Source of the DNA: Ramlibacter ginsenosidimutans
GTDB lineage: Bacteria; Pseudomonadota; Gammaproteobacteria; Burkholderiales; Burkholderiaceae_C
Length of the DNA stretch: 64,000 nt
Direction: 5' to 3'
NCBI RefSeq assembly: GCF_016654015.1
Contig: NZ_JAEPWM010000001.1
Location: forward strand, 558,001-622,000
Shown here: positions 1 to 8,856 of the stretch, in pieces
How positions within the stretch are numbered: position 1 is the first letter of the stretch
Layout of the letters: each line of letters starts with the position of its first letter
Translations under genes and position numbers: made by a program
The notes under the pieces: model-generated
What the model was told of the DNA's origin: nothing
Seen by the model: only the letters and a program-made list of their open reading frames with translations
Database searches by the model: none

Positions 1-953
1 GGCCGCGCAAGCTCTGCGTGCTGCGGCTCGTTCTCGCCGGCCAGGTAGATGCTGCGCGCACCCGCGGCGGCCCGCGCGCGCTGCGCGATCTCCGCGATGA
101 TGTGCTTCGGGCTGGCATCGAAGATGCACTGCGTCGCGTCGAGCCGCAGGCCGTCGAAGTGGTACTCGGCGATCCAGCAGGCCGCGTTGCACGCGAAGAA
201 CTCGCGTACGGGCCCGCTGTTCTCGCCGTCGAAGTTGATCGCCTCGCCCCACTCGTTGGCGTGTTTCTGGCTCGTGTAGTCGCGCGAGAAGTGCGCCAGC
301 GAGTTGCCTCTGGGCCCGAAGTGGTTGTAGACCACGTCCAGGATCACGCCGAGCCCGAGCGCATGCGCGCGATCGATGAAGTGCCGCAAGGCATCCGGCT
401 CGCCGTACAGCCGCGTGGGAGCGAACAGGTTCACGCCGTCGTAGCCCCAGCCGAAAGGCCCGTTGAACTCGTTGACCGGCATCAGCTCCAGGACGGTGAT
501 GCCGAGCTCCTTCAGGAAGGGCAGCTGCGCCTCGGCGGCGGCGTAGGTGCCCTCGCGCGTGAAGGTGCCGATGTGCATCTCGTAGAGCACCTGGCCGTGC
601 GCAGTGACGCCGCGCCAGTCCTGGTCGGTCCAGCGGAAGGCAGCGGGATCCACCACCACCGACGGGCCGTCCGGTCCCTCCGGTTGCCAGCGCGAGGCCG
701 GATCGGCATACGCCTCGCCGCCGTCGAGCCGGAAACGATAACGCGCACCCGCCCTGGCACCGGCCACGAGGCCCGAGAAGTAGCCCCCGCCTTCGCTGCG
801 CAGACGCGCTTCCGCCAGGCCGGGCGTGTCGAACACCACGGCGACCTCCCGCGCGGCGGGAGCCCAGACCCGGAAATGCGTGCCGGCCTCGCCTTGTGGC
901 TCGGCGCCGATGGGGAGCCGCCTGCTCGTGTTGTTGATGGGTTCTTTCTGCAT
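1..953 (-). CDS. treZ: Malto-oligosyltrehalose trehalohydrolase, N-terminal part
   Basis: GH13 enzyme that releases trehalose from maltooligosyl-trehalose, the second step of the TreY/TreZ route; cytoplasmic. The gene is open at the left edge, so only 317 codons are visible. An N-terminal early-set (CBM48-like) domain covers about residues 20-100 and the TIM barrel follows. GH13 motifs are visible: DVVYNHFGP (about 206-214), GLRLDATQ with nucleophile D272, and AGENE with the likely acid/base E307. The ATG at 953 has GAAGGCG just upstream. The gene points away from the TctC receptor gene to its right. The motifs leave little doubt about the family; assignment as TreZ rather than a glycogen-branching enzyme rests on overall similarity from memory. 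Confidence 0.9.
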   Translation of the reverse strand, partial: MQKEPINNTSRRLPIGAEPQGEAGTHFRVWAPAAREVAVVFDTPGLAEARLRSEGGGYFSGLVAGARAGARYRFRLDGGEAYADPASRWQPEGPDGPSVVVDPAAFRWTDQDWRGVTAHGQVLYEMHIGTFTREGTYAAAEAQLPFLKELGITVLELMPVNEFNGPFGWGYDGVNLFAPTRLYGEPDALRHFIDRAHALGLGVILDVVYNHFGPRGNSLAHFSRDYTSQKHANEWGEAINFDGENSGPVREFFACNAACWIAEYHFDGLRLDATQCIFDASPKHIIAEIAQRARAAAGARSIYLAGENEPQHAELAR

Positions 954-1134
954 CGGATCGCCTTCGCATTCTCCGATGCGGCATCGCGGCCGTGCGCGGC
1001 TGGCACGTCCGTTCGCAGCGAGAACGCATGCAGGACAGGTCGGGCAAGACCGAACGCGGGAAAGCACGCGGGCGCGCAAGCACGCTGGCGGGGCATCATC
1101 CCCGGATACAGACGACCCACAGGAGACCCGCTCG

Positions 1135-2106
1135 ATGTCCATGCCCTCCCTGCGCCGCCGCACCCTGCTGGGCGCGGCGTCCGCCCTTGCCGCACCCTTC
1201 GCCTTCGCGCAGGGGCTGCCCAGCCATCCCGTTCGCCTCATGGTCGGCTATGCGGCCGGCGGCGGCGTGGACGCGATGGCGCGCATGCTGTCGGTGCGCC
1301 TGCCGACACCGCTCGGGCAGCAGGTCATCGTCGAGAACCGCGCCGGCGCCTCGGGCATGATCGCGGCCGACAACGTCGCGCGCGCCGCGCCCGACGGCAG
1401 CACGCTGCTGATGGGAGAGAGCGGCATGCTCATCACCGCGCAGCTGCAGCCGCGCGCCGGCTTCGATCCGCTGAAGTCGTTCGCGCCGGTGTCGGGCACC
1501 TTCATCGCGCCGCTGATGATCATCGCCAACAACGACCTGCCCGCGCGCGACCCACGCGAGCTGATCGCGCTGCTCAAGGCGAACCCGGGCAAGTACGCAT
1601 ACGCGACCTCCGGGGTCGGCACAGTGCACCACCTCGGCTTCGAGATGCTGAAGGCGCGCACCGGCATCTACATCGTGCACATCCCTTATCGCGGCGCGTC
1701 GCAGATCATCCCCGACGTGATCAGCGGCCAGGTGCCCATCGCGGTGGTGAGCGCGGCGGCGGGACTGGCGCAGGCGCGCGGCGGCAAGGTGCGCGCGATC
1801 GCCCTCATGAACACGGCGCGCCTGCCCGGCGCCGAGAACGTGCAGCCCATGGCGAACGCGCTGCCCGGTTTCGACGTGGCGCCGCGGCTGATGCTGCTGG
1901 CGCCGGCCGGCACGCCGCCGGCGGTGATCGACAAGCTCGACGAAGCGGTGCGCACGGTGATGGCGAGCCCGGAGCTCGCGCAGGCCGCTGCGCCGCAGGG
2001 CGCGATCCTCGCCTACCTGCCGCCCGCGCAGCTGGCGACCACGCTGGCTGCCGAGACCGCGGAATGGGGACGCCTGATCAAGGCGCAGAAGATCGGGCTG
2101 GGCTGA
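1135..2106 (+). CDS. Bug/TctC-family periplasmic solute-binding receptor
   Basis: Extracytoplasmic receptor of the tripartite tricarboxylate transporter (TTT) type, 323 aa, which binds small carboxylates or related solutes. The N-terminus has an RRRTLLGA stretch followed by an Ala-rich hydrophobic segment ending in AFA, a probable Tat-type signal. Family hallmarks are visible: VGYAAGGGVDAMAR, QQVIVENRAGASG and HIPYRGASQ. The ATG at 1135 is chosen because AGGAGA lies 8 bases upstream; the frame stays open further upstream but has no signal peptide there. No TctA or TctB membrane partner is nearby, so it is an orphan receptor as is usual in Burkholderiales. The ligand cannot be inferred. Confidence 0.9.
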   Translation: MSMPSLRRRTLLGAASALAAPFAFAQGLPSHPVRLMVGYAAGGGVDAMARMLSVRLPTPLGQQVIVENRAGASGMIAADNVARAAPDGSTLLMGESGMLITAQLQPRAGFDPLKSFAPVSGTFIAPLMIIANNDLPARDPRELIALLKANPGKYAYATSGVGTVHHLGFEMLKARTGIYIVHIPYRGASQIIPDVISGQVPIAVVSAAAGLAQARGGKVRAIALMNTARLPGAENVQPMANALPGFDVAPRLMLLAPAGTPPAVIDKLDEAVRTVMASPELAQAAAPQGAILAYLPPAQLATTLAAETAEWGRLIKAQKIGLG

Positions 2107-2338
2107 GCGCCCGGTCCGCTTGCGCGGCCAGGCTCACGCCGCGCGGCTCGCCGCTGATGTTGCGCAGCGAGGTGAAGAGGAAGGTGCCCTGGTGCAGCTG
2201 TTCGCCGGAGAACCACTGGCAATAGGCCGTGTCACCGCCCACCGAGCGCACCACCATCGGCGATCCGCCGCTCGCAAGGCGGACCACGTCGCCTGCCTGG
2301 ATCGTCTCTGCCCGCACCTTGCTCACTTCGCTTGCCAC
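2078..2338 (-). CDS. DUF2158 (YodC-like) small protein
   Basis: Small protein of 86 aa or slightly fewer. The core AGDVVRLASGGSPMVV followed by CQWFSGEQLHQGTF matches the DUF2158/YodC family, small SH3-like proteins of unknown role (E. coli YodC is the best-known member). The start is uncertain: GTG at 2338 gives the longest form and GTG at 2326 is equally possible; neither has a strong Shine-Dalgarno. The C-terminal codons overlap the end of the convergent TctC gene by 29 bp, so either the tail is dispensable or the two genes share coding bases. No function is claimed. Confidence 0.75.
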   Translation of the reverse strand: MASEVSKVRAETIQAGDVVRLASGGSPMVVRSVGGDTAYCQWFSGEQLHQGTFLFTSLRNISGEPRGVSLAAQADRALSPARSSAP

Positions 2339-2482
2339 TGCCCATTATTGGAGAGCAGGCGGGACCGCGACCCGGACGGGCGCCGACTCGGTGCGTAGGA
2401 GAAGGTCGATGGGAGGCGAGTGCGCTTGCGCTGTCAAGCACAAGAAGTGCTGCGGCGCGCGGGGAGCCGTCGCCGGCGCGGA

Positions 2483-3085
2483 TCACAGCCGCTTGATCTG
2501 CAGCTTGCGGAACTTCACCGTGCCGCCCGCGTACTGCAGGCCGATGACGCCGTCGACCTCGCGCGCCTCGTCGGTCTCCGCCGTCTTGACGCCGTTGACC
2601 CTCACTTCCATGTGGCGGCCGCGTGCGATAACGTCCATGGTGTTCCACTGGCCGCCCGTATGCGGCACCGGCACGGGCGCCTTCGCCAGCCACACGATCG
2701 CGCCGGTCGCATAGCTCGGGTCCGGGCGCTTTTCGAAGATGTTCGCTTCGTGGCAGGTGCGGTCGGTCATCGGCCGCACGTCGGAGCAGCGCACGTAGAT
2801 GCCCGAGTTGGCGTCGTCGCTGACCCAGAACTCCGCGCGCACCTGGAAATCGCGGTAGGTGTTCTTCGTCGCGAGATAGTACGTCGGTTCGTTGCCCGGG
2901 CGCCGGTCGGCCACGATGGCATCGCCTTCCGCGCGCCAGTTCGCGCCGCCGATGTTGGTGAAGTTCTCCATGCCGCGGCCGCCGTCAATCAGCGTGTCCC
3001 ATCCCGTCATTCCCTGGATCGTCGAGCACCCCGCGACGGCGACGACGGCGGTGAATGCGAGGGTGGCTTTGGTGATCATGCGCAT
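2483..3085 (-). CDS. DUF1080 (3-keto-disaccharide hydrolase-like) lipoprotein
   Basis: Protein of 200 aa with a lipoprotein signal: a hydrophobic stretch followed by the lipobox VAGC (Cys about residue 20). The mature part is a concanavalin-like jelly-roll typical of DUF1080 proteins, with NSGIYVRC and TGGQWNTMDVIARG segments and an EVDGVIGLQYAGGTVKFRKL ending. Some DUF1080 members hydrolyse 3-keto-glycosides; many are annotated only as sugar-binding. AGGGG lies 5 bases before the ATG. The neighbours are an RlpA-like lipoprotein and a DUF2158 protein on the same strand, but the gaps of about 135 bp argue against a tight operon. Family assignment is good; substrate and enzymatic activity are unknown. 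Confidence 0.8.
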   Translation of the reverse strand: MRMITKATLAFTAVVAVAGCSTIQGMTGWDTLIDGGRGMENFTNIGGANWRAEGDAIVADRRPGNEPTYYLATKNTYRDFQVRAEFWVSDDANSGIYVRCSDVRPMTDRTCHEANIFEKRPDPSYATGAIVWLAKAPVPVPHTGGQWNTMDVIARGRHMEVRVNGVKTAETDEAREVDGVIGLQYAGGTVKFRKLQIKRL

Positions 3086-3221
3086 GGAATCCCCTGGGTG
3101 GTAAAGAACGCATTGGACGGGGCGCAGGCGCAGCCCGTCAATCCGTTCAATCCGGGGATGCGCCGGCGCCAGTCGATCTGCTTCACGAAGCGGTCCAGCC
3201 GCGGGCGGGCGACCGCGCCGG

Positions 3222-3689
3222 TCAGGCCTCGACCAGGACCACAGGCGCCTCGCCCGCCCGCAGCAGGTCGAGCGCCGCAGCCGCCGCCCGGCTCAGGTCG
3301 ATGATGCGATCCGCGGCGTGAGGCCCTCGATCGTTGATGCGCACCACCACCTCAAGGCCGTTCTGCAGGTTGATCACGCGCACGCGCGTGCCGAACGGCA
3401 GGGTGCGGTGCGCAGCGGTGAGCGCGTTCATGTCGAAGCGCTCGCCGCTGGCGGTGCGCTTGCCGTGGAAGCGGGGGCCGTACCACGAGGCGGTACCCCG
3501 CGCGAGTTCGGTCCCGGAGGGTCGCGGGGCGGGCGCGGCATCGGGGGTCACGCGACGGCGATCCGGGGTCGTCGAACAACCGGCGAGGGCTCCCACCGCG
3601 ACCAGCCCGCAAGCGGCCAGCAGATCGCGCCGGCGCCCGGCGAGCGGCGCCGGGCGGTCATCGACACGAGAGGCAAGCGATGCGTTCAC
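3222..3689 (-). CDS. rlpA: RlpA-like septal ring lytic transglycosylase lipoprotein
   Basis: Double-psi beta-barrel protein of 155 aa. The RlpA signature is clear: [22 protein letters not shown], then LPFGTRVRV and [19 protein letters not shown], which carry the His and Asp residues associated with lytic activity on denuded glycan strands. An N-terminal hydrophobic segment ends in the lipobox LAGC (about residue 38), preceded by an Arg-rich stretch. Unlike E. coli RlpA it has no C-terminal SPOR domain, so septal targeting would need another route. It is a short RlpA, probably outer-membrane anchored; the symbol marks family, not proven orthology. Confidence 0.85.
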   Translation of the reverse strand: MNASLASRVDDRPAPLAGRRRDLLAACGLVAVGALAGCSTTPDRRRVTPDAAPAPRPSGTELARGTASWYGPRFHGKRTASGERFDMNALTAAHRTLPFGTRVRVINLQNGLEVVVRINDRGPHAADRIIDLSRAAAAALDLLRAGEAPVVLVEA

Positions 3690-3788
3690 CCGGCCAGTGT
3701 AGGCAGCAGCGGGCGCAGCGCGATCGGGGAGACGCGCCTTCCGTCCACCGGGAGCCGTCGCCTGGCGGGCGGGGCCGCAGTCCTCCCT

Positions 3789-6700
3789 TCACCTCACCCG
3801 CGTCGGATCCCCGCTCGTCCCGTCCCACAACCCGGACAACGGCCCCTGCCGGATGTCCTGCGCCAGCACGCCATCGAGCCACAGGCGATGCGACGGGAAG
3901 CGGCTGCCGGTCAGCGTGAGGCCGGTCACGGCCGGCGTTCCACTGCTGCAATCCACGATGCCGTCGATCTGGTGCCAGATGTACACGGAGTCCCGCATGC
4001 ACGGGATCTGCACGCCGAGCTCCGCGCCGCGGGGCGGCCGGCCCTTCACGCCCCAGCGGAAGGCGACGTGCGACGGGTCGATCCGGCGCGTGACGAACGG
4101 CTGGTCCACGATCAGTGGCGGCGCCTGCAGGCACAGGCCGGTGCTCGGGATGCATTCCTTGCCGGAGTCGGTGTCGATCGCGCCGGCCAGGGTCACCGCC
4201 ATCACCTCGGTCCCGCGGCACTGCGCATTGATCTGCCCGCGCGAGAAGAGGCGATAGCCCTTGCCCTCGGGCGGCGGCGCCGTGAACGGGCGGTCGTCCC
4301 TCGGGTCCTCGCTGAAGGCGGCATCGGTCGCCGCGGCGAGCGCGCGCAACGCGACGTCCGACGCGTCGGGCGAGAGCCAGTCGATGACCGCGCCGCCGAT
4401 CGGGCTGATGATCTTCGCGACGGTGCTCACCGTCGAATCGAGCTGGCAGCGCAGCGAGCCGTAACGCGATCCGATCGGCCCGATGAAGCTCTTGGCGACC
4501 ACGCGGAACACGCGCGTGGCCACGGGCAGGGGCTGCGGTTGCGGCGCCGCCTGCGGGCAGATGGTCACGCGGCGGTTGGCGACGTAGTCGCCGCCGGCGA
4601 TCTGGTCCGATTCGCCCCGGCTCGCCGGCACGATGGCGATGCGGGCCGAGACTCCCGGCTGCAACCGATCGAGCAGGGCGCGCAGTTCACCGCTGACGCG
4701 GCTCGCACGCTGCATCCCGAGCACGAAGTTGTACGCGTCGGCGCCTTCCTGGCTGGCGTAGCCGGTCACCAGCACGGCGCGCGTGCCCTGCCGCAGGATG
4801 TCCGCGGCCAGGGCGGCGAGTTGCGAGTGGTGCGTCGCTGTCAGCGTGGACTCGCCCTGCGCGAATCCGGACAGCGTGGCGCAGGGGCCGGAGCCGGGCG
4901 GCCCGCCGGCCGCGGCCTGCCCTCCTCCACCCGGCGACGATGACGGCTGCGAAGCGCCGCCGCGCTGCTCCAGCGCATCGCGCAATGCGGCCAGCGTGCG
5001 CGGACCGGCGACGCCATCCGGCGTCAGCCCGTGCTGCTGCTGGAACGCGCGCACTGCATTGCGCGTCTGCGGCCCGGCATCGCCGTCCACCACGAGGTGC
5101 GTGCCCAGCACATGGTTGAGCGCATCCTGCAGCCAGCGCACGTCGGTGGCGCTGTCTTCCGCGAGCGCGTGCAGCAGGTCCTCGGAGTCGGCCGGAGACT
5201 CGGCGATGGCATGGCGCCGCCGCAGCAGCAAGGTGCCGGGCAGGACCAGGCCACGCGCATCGGCGATGCGGCGCGCCCAGCGGTCGGCGAGCCGTCGCAC
5301 GCGCGGCTGCAGCTCGACGACCTGCACGTAGAGCCCGTCGCGCGGGCTGTCATCGCCCGGCGCCTGCCAGCCCCACGAGCCGAGTTCGCCGGCCCGGCAG
5401 ACGATGGGCGAACCCACGACGGCCACGTGCCCGAAGTCCTGCCCGGGCGCGACGCGCAGCAGCAGGTCGCCGGGCAGCACGCGCAGCGCCTGCACGCTCG
5501 CGCCGGGCGCCGCGACCGGCACGAGGTAGCGCGCGAAGCGATCGCGCAAGTGGCGCCGGCCGGGGGCGGCCTCAGGATGCACGAACGCCTGGAACAGGGT
5601 CGTGGCCGAAGGCACGCCATCGAGCTCGGGCAGCGTGCGCGCGAGCAGGTCGCCAAGCCAGTGCGGCGTGCCCGGCGCGCCGCTCTCGCGCGCCTCGTCC
5701 AGCGAGGCCTCGGCCGCAGCCAGCAGTCCCAGGCCGGGCGGCGGCACTGCGATCGCCTCGCCCGCCGGGGTGGAGGACGGAGAGATGTCGACCGGTCCCG
5801 CGACGAGCACCGGCGCGTCGAACAGCCCCGACGACACTGCCGCGAGCGGCGGCAGCGGCTGGTCGCCCGGCGGCACCAGCGGTGCGGCCGGCGCGGCGGC
5901 GGGCGTCGCGGGCGCAGGCGCAGGCGCTGCCGCAGCCGGCGCCGGTGCGGGTACAGCCGGTGCGGGCGCGGGCGTGCCTGCAAGCGGCACGGAGAACGCG
6001 AAGGGCGAGCCGCTGCCGCCGATGGGCATGGCCAGCGAAGGCGCGCCCCCTCCGATCGGGATCTGGAACTGGAAGGGCAGCGGCGCCGCGCGCGAGCGGC
6101 GGTCGCGCCGCGAGTCGTCGCCCGAGAAGGACGTCGCTTCCGCAGGCGCGTCCTCGGCGTGCTCCGGCGCGGCCGCTTCCGCGGCCTCGGCGCGCGCCGC
6201 CTCCGCGCGCTCGGGCGCCGCCTGCGCGAGCCACTCGCGCGCGGCCCCCTGGAACGCCTCGCGCGCCACGCGCTCCAGGGTTTCGAGCGTCGGTTGCTGC
6301 TCGCGCGCGCGCGCATCCGCGCACTCGCAACTCGGCGCCGCTTCGTCCGTCGGGGACTCGGGGATGGGGGCAGCAGGCTTGGGCATGGCATCGCTCCTGG
6401 TGTCTGGATTCAGGGAATCGACACGCCGCGTCGCCTCCACGGCGGCGGCGATGTCGAGATGGCCGGCGCCGAGGCGCCAGGCCGAAACCGGATCGGATGG
6501 CGGCAGCACGGGCCGCGTGGACGCGAGCAGCAGGCGCCGCGTCTCGGCGATCGCGAGCGGGCGCGGCGCGGCGGCGAACATCAGGGCCACGGCGCCGGCC
6601 ACGTGGGGCGCCGCCATGCTGGTGCCGGACATGCGCACGAGCAACGGCTCGTCGCCGCCCCGCAGCGACGCCGAACGGCACGAGAGCACCGCCTTGCCGG

Positions 6701-8186
6701 GCGCCACGAGATCGGGCTTGCCGCGGCCGTCGCGCGTCGGGCCGCCGCTGGAAAAGCGCGCGAGCGGTCCGCCGCGCGCGTGCGCGTCCACGGCACCGAC
6801 GGCGATGGTGCGCCGCCCGTTGCAGATCGTGCCGAGCGTGCAGCATGGCGTGTCGTCCGGTCCTGCGAACACCGCCTGCAGCGCACCGGGACCCGGGCCG
6901 CGCTCGATCCACGCATGCCAGCGGCCGTCCACCGCGTCCTCGGCCGCGAGCCGCAGTTCCCAGCGACCCGCCGGCGCGTCCTCGTCGAGGTACAGCGCCA
7001 CCTCGTGGTCGCCGTTGTTCGGATCGAAGCGGCGGTGGTACAGGCGCCCCACGGGGCGCCCGCGATAGTGCACCACCGTCTGCCGGCCCGGCACCGCGTA
7101 CGCGGGTTCGACGCCCTCGGGCCCGCGCACCTCGATGGCGAGCAGGTCCGGCCCCGGATACCAGAGGTCGACCTCGTGCGGCGGATGCCCTTCGACCACC
7201 CGCAGTTCCAGCACCGTGCTGCCTCCCGGGCGCAGCAGGCCCGAAGCGTGGATGTGCCGCCCGAAATAGTTGCCGGTGCTCTGCACGATGGCGCGCGCCG
7301 GGGCGGCCTGCAGGAAAGCATCCATCGCCTGCTCGGTGAGCGTCTCGCCGTCGTGCTCGCCGGCCTGCCGGCCGAGGCTCGCATTCACCACCAGCGGCAG
7401 CGGCGGCCCGGGGCGGCCGAGGTCGGCGGCCGTCGCGGCGATGAAGTCCAGCGCCTCGAGCAGCGCCGCCGAATCCCCGAGGCCCGAGCCGGCCGGTTGC
7501 CGCCCCGTCGAGAGGTCGACGAACACCAGGGTCGCGTCCGGCGCCACCCCTGCGGGACCGCCCGCGAGCCCGCTGCCGGCGGAGATCCCCAGCGTGTGCG
7601 AGCCGTGGCTGCCGCCGGAAGGACGCGCGCGCCCCGGGTGGTAGCCCAGTGCGGCATACGGGTCGGCGGTGCGCAGCGCGCGGTCGATGTCGGCGGCGGT
7701 GTGGATGCGCCCGTAGCCGTAGGGATTGGGGCGCCGCGGATCGGGCGTGCCCGCCTGGTCCCACAGCGCGGCGAAGCGCGTGCGTCCGTCGGCGCGGCGG
7801 AAGTCGGGATGCGCGATGTCCGCACCCCAGTCGATATGGGCGACGACCACGCCCTGCCCCGTTTCGGACAGGCCTGGCGGCCGGCGCAGGTCGCTGGCGC
7901 GCAGCTCCAGGTCCATGGCTGCCGCTTCGTCCATCTCCACGTCCGCGAACGGTTCCGGCTCCGGCTCCGGCTGCACTGAGTGCGTCGCCTTCATGCTGTA
8001 TACGGCCGGGTCGCCCCGCACCAGCAGGATGTCGCTGCGCAGCAGCCTGCAGGTGGCGATGGCCCCGAAGCGCGAGACGATGCGCACGCCGGGCGGCACC
8101 GGCCGGTCGGCCGCGAGGCGCAGCACCACCGCGACCTCGTCATCGGGCGCGCCCTCGGCCAGCAGTTCGAACAGCGCGGGATCCAT
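3789..8186 (-). CDS. Subtilase (S8) fused to peptidoglycan-binding and OmpA-like domains
   Basis: Multidomain protein of 1465 aa, last gene of the BTAD-regulated locus. Residues 1-75 resemble a protease prodomain. Residues 110-590 form an S8 subtilase with the full triad: D119 (VVVAHIDWG), H194 (SHGSHTLG) and S523 (MSGTSMAAPHVAG). A low-complexity Ala/Pro linker covers about 650-780. Residues 842-990 contain LPGDLLLRVAPGQDFGHVAVV, reminiscent of NlpC/CHAP-like folds but not certain. A PG_binding_1 repeat lies at 1015-1072 (AVRAFQQQHGLTPDG), an OmpA-like domain at about 1106-1210 (VLVTGYASQEGADAYN) and a Cys-containing tail at 1220-1465. No signal peptide is visible. An internal ATG at codon 601 has its own Shine-Dalgarno. 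It starts 27 bp after the PASTA gene. The protease family is secure; the role is unknown. Confidence 0.9.
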   Translation of the reverse strand: MDPALFELLAEGAPDDEVAVVLRLAADRPVPPGVRIVSRFGAIATCRLLRSDILLVRGDPAVYSMKATHSVQPEPEPEPFADVEMDEAAAMDLELRASDLRRPPGLSETGQGVVVAHIDWGADIAHPDFRRADGRTRFAALWDQAGTPDPRRPNPYGYGRIHTAADIDRALRTADPYAALGYHPGRARPSGGSHGSHTLGISAGSGLAGGPAGVAPDATLVFVDLSTGRQPAGSGLGDSAALLEALDFIAATAADLGRPGPPLPLVVNASLGRQAGEHDGETLTEQAMDAFLQAAPARAIVQSTGNYFGRHIHASGLLRPGGSTVLELRVVEGHPPHEVDLWYPGPDLLAIEVRGPEGVEPAYAVPGRQTVVHYRGRPVGRLYHRRFDPNNGDHEVALYLDEDAPAGRWELRLAAEDAVDGRWHAWIERGPGPGALQAVFAGPDDTPCCTLGTICNGRRTIAVGAVDAHARGGPLARFSSGGPTRDGRGKPDLVAPGKAVLSCRSASLRGGDEPLLVRMSGTSMAAPHVAGAVALMFAAAPRPLAIAETRRLLLASTRPVLPPSDPVSAWRLGAGHLDIAAAVEATRRVDSLNPDTRSDAMPKPAAPIPESPTDEAAPSCECADARAREQQPTLETLERVAREAFQGAAREWLAQAAPERAEAARAEAAEAAAPEHAEDAPAEATSFSGDDSRRDRRSRAAPLPFQFQIPIGGGAPSLAMPIGGSGSPFAFSVPLAGTPAPAPAVPAPAPAAAAPAPAPATPAAAPAAPLVPPGDQPLPPLAAVSSGLFDAPVLVAGPVDISPSSTPAGEAIAVPPPGLGLLAAAEASLDEARESGAPGTPHWLGDLLARTLPELDGVPSATTLFQAFVHPEAAPGRRHLRDRFARYLVPVAAPGASVQALRVLPGDLLLRVAPGQDFGHVAVVGSPIVCRAGELGSWGWQAPGDDSPRDGLYVQVVELQPRVRRLADRWARRIADARGLVLPGTLLLRRRHAIAESPADSEDLLHALAEDSATDVRWLQDALNHVLGTHLVVDGDAGPQTRNAVRAFQQQHGLTPDGVAGPRTLAALRDALEQRGGASQPSSSPGGGGQAAAGGPPGSGPCATLSGFAQGESTLTATHHSQLAALAADILRQGTRAVLVTGYASQEGADAYNFVLGMQRASRVSGELRALLDRLQPGVSARIAIVPASRGESDQIAGGDYVANRRVTICPQAAPQPQPLPVATRVFRVVAKSFIGPIGSRYGSLRCQLDSTVSTVAKIISPIGGAVIDWLSPDASDVALRALAAATDAAFSEDPRDDRPFTAPPPEGKGYRLFSRGQINAQCRGTEVMAVTLAGAIDTDSGKECIPSTGLCLQAPPLIVDQPFVTRRIDPSHVAFRWGVKGRPPRGAELGVQIPCMRDSVYIWHQIDGIVDCSSGTPAVTGLTLTGSRFPSHRLWLDGVLAQDIRQGPLSGLWDGTSGDPTRVR
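6384..6398 (-). promoter_or_regulatory. Possible internal translation start inside the subtilase fusion
   Basis: On the minus strand AGGAG (6398-6394) is followed after 7 bases by an in-frame ATG (6386, codon 601), exactly at the end of the subtilase domain and the beginning of the linker. Starting here would give an 865-aa protein with the linker, PG-binding and OmpA-like domains but no protease. No stop codon separates the halves, so read-through also works. Whether ribosomes use it is unknown. Confidence 0.45.
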
Positions 8187-8213
8187 GGAGGTCGCCGGTG
8201 TGCCGGCGTCGTC

Positions 8214-8846
8214 TCAGGTCGGTTCCTCGGGGTGCTGCACCACGATCGTCACCTTGCCGTCGCTCGCGTGCTGGCCCGGCTTCGGGTTCTGCGTGACGAT
8301 CGTGTCGATCGGCTGCTGCGAGCCGGTGTCGACGTTCAGCCGTGTGGCTTCGAGGCCCGCCTGCTTCAGCAGCTGAATCGCCTGATCGACGACGAGCCCC
8401 TGCACTGCAGGCACGCTCGGCGCCACCTGGACCAACAGTTCCACGGTGCTCTTCTCCTCGACGTAACTGTTGGCCTCGGGTGTCTGGGTGTAGACCACGT
8501 CCAGCGTGGAGGAGCGGTGATTGCGATCCGGCACGACCTCGGCCACCAGGTTCGCGTCCTCGATCGCCTGCCTGGCGAACTCGACCGGCATGCCCTGCAC
8601 GGGGGGCACGCGCACGAACGTGGTCCGCGCCGACCCCGAGTTGCCGGCAGGGAGGCTGCCGGCGGAGGAGCCCGTGCCCGTCGACGCCGACGCGCCGTTC
8701 TGCGTCATCAGCACCGGCACCAGCAGTCCCGGCAGCCCGGGCATGATGGCCGCGAGCGCCGCGCCCGCGGCGAGCTTGTCCCTCGGCACCTTGCGTTGCT
8801 GCATCAGCACCGCAGCCAGGGCGCCCTGCATCACGTTGATGCTCAT
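8214..8846 (-). CDS. Two-PASTA-domain protein
   Basis: Protein of 210 aa. Two PASTA modules are recognisable: about 77-141 (VPPVQGMPVEFARQAI, then YTQTPEANSYVEEKSTV) and 144-205 (VPAVQGLVVDQAIQLLKQAG, then TQNPKPGQHASDGKVTIVV). PASTA domains usually bind muropeptides or lipid II in Ser/Thr kinases and PBPs, but no kinase or transpeptidase domain is present. Residues 25-47 are hydrophobic (AAGAALAAIMPGLPGLLVPVLM) and may be a membrane segment or amphipathic packing helix. A Gly/Ser-rich linker follows. It lies 10 bp after the coiled-coil gene and 27 bp before the subtilase, so all three are probably co-transcribed. A cell-wall or envelope link is inferred from the PASTA modules here and the PG-binding module next door. 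Confidence 0.88.
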   Translation of the reverse strand: MSINVMQGALAAVLMQQRKVPRDKLAAGAALAAIMPGLPGLLVPVLMTQNGASASTGTGSSAGSLPAGNSGSARTTFVRVPPVQGMPVEFARQAIEDANLVAEVVPDRNHRSSTLDVVYTQTPEANSYVEEKSTVELLVQVAPSVPAVQGLVVDQAIQLLKQAGLEATRLNVDTGSQQPIDTIVTQNPKPGQHASDGKVTIVVQHPEEPT

Positions 8847-8856
8847 GGCGTTCTCC

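Noticed and set aside
18..2225. Plus-strand open frame of 735 codons across the treZ and TctC genes
   Set aside because: It crosses a divergent gene pair; the real frames are treZ on the minus strand and TctC in another plus frame.
5031..7979. Plus-strand open frame of 982 codons opposite the subtilase fusion
   Set aside because: Arg/Ala-rich low-complexity translation and no start signal; the minus-strand frame has the complete S8 triad and known domains.
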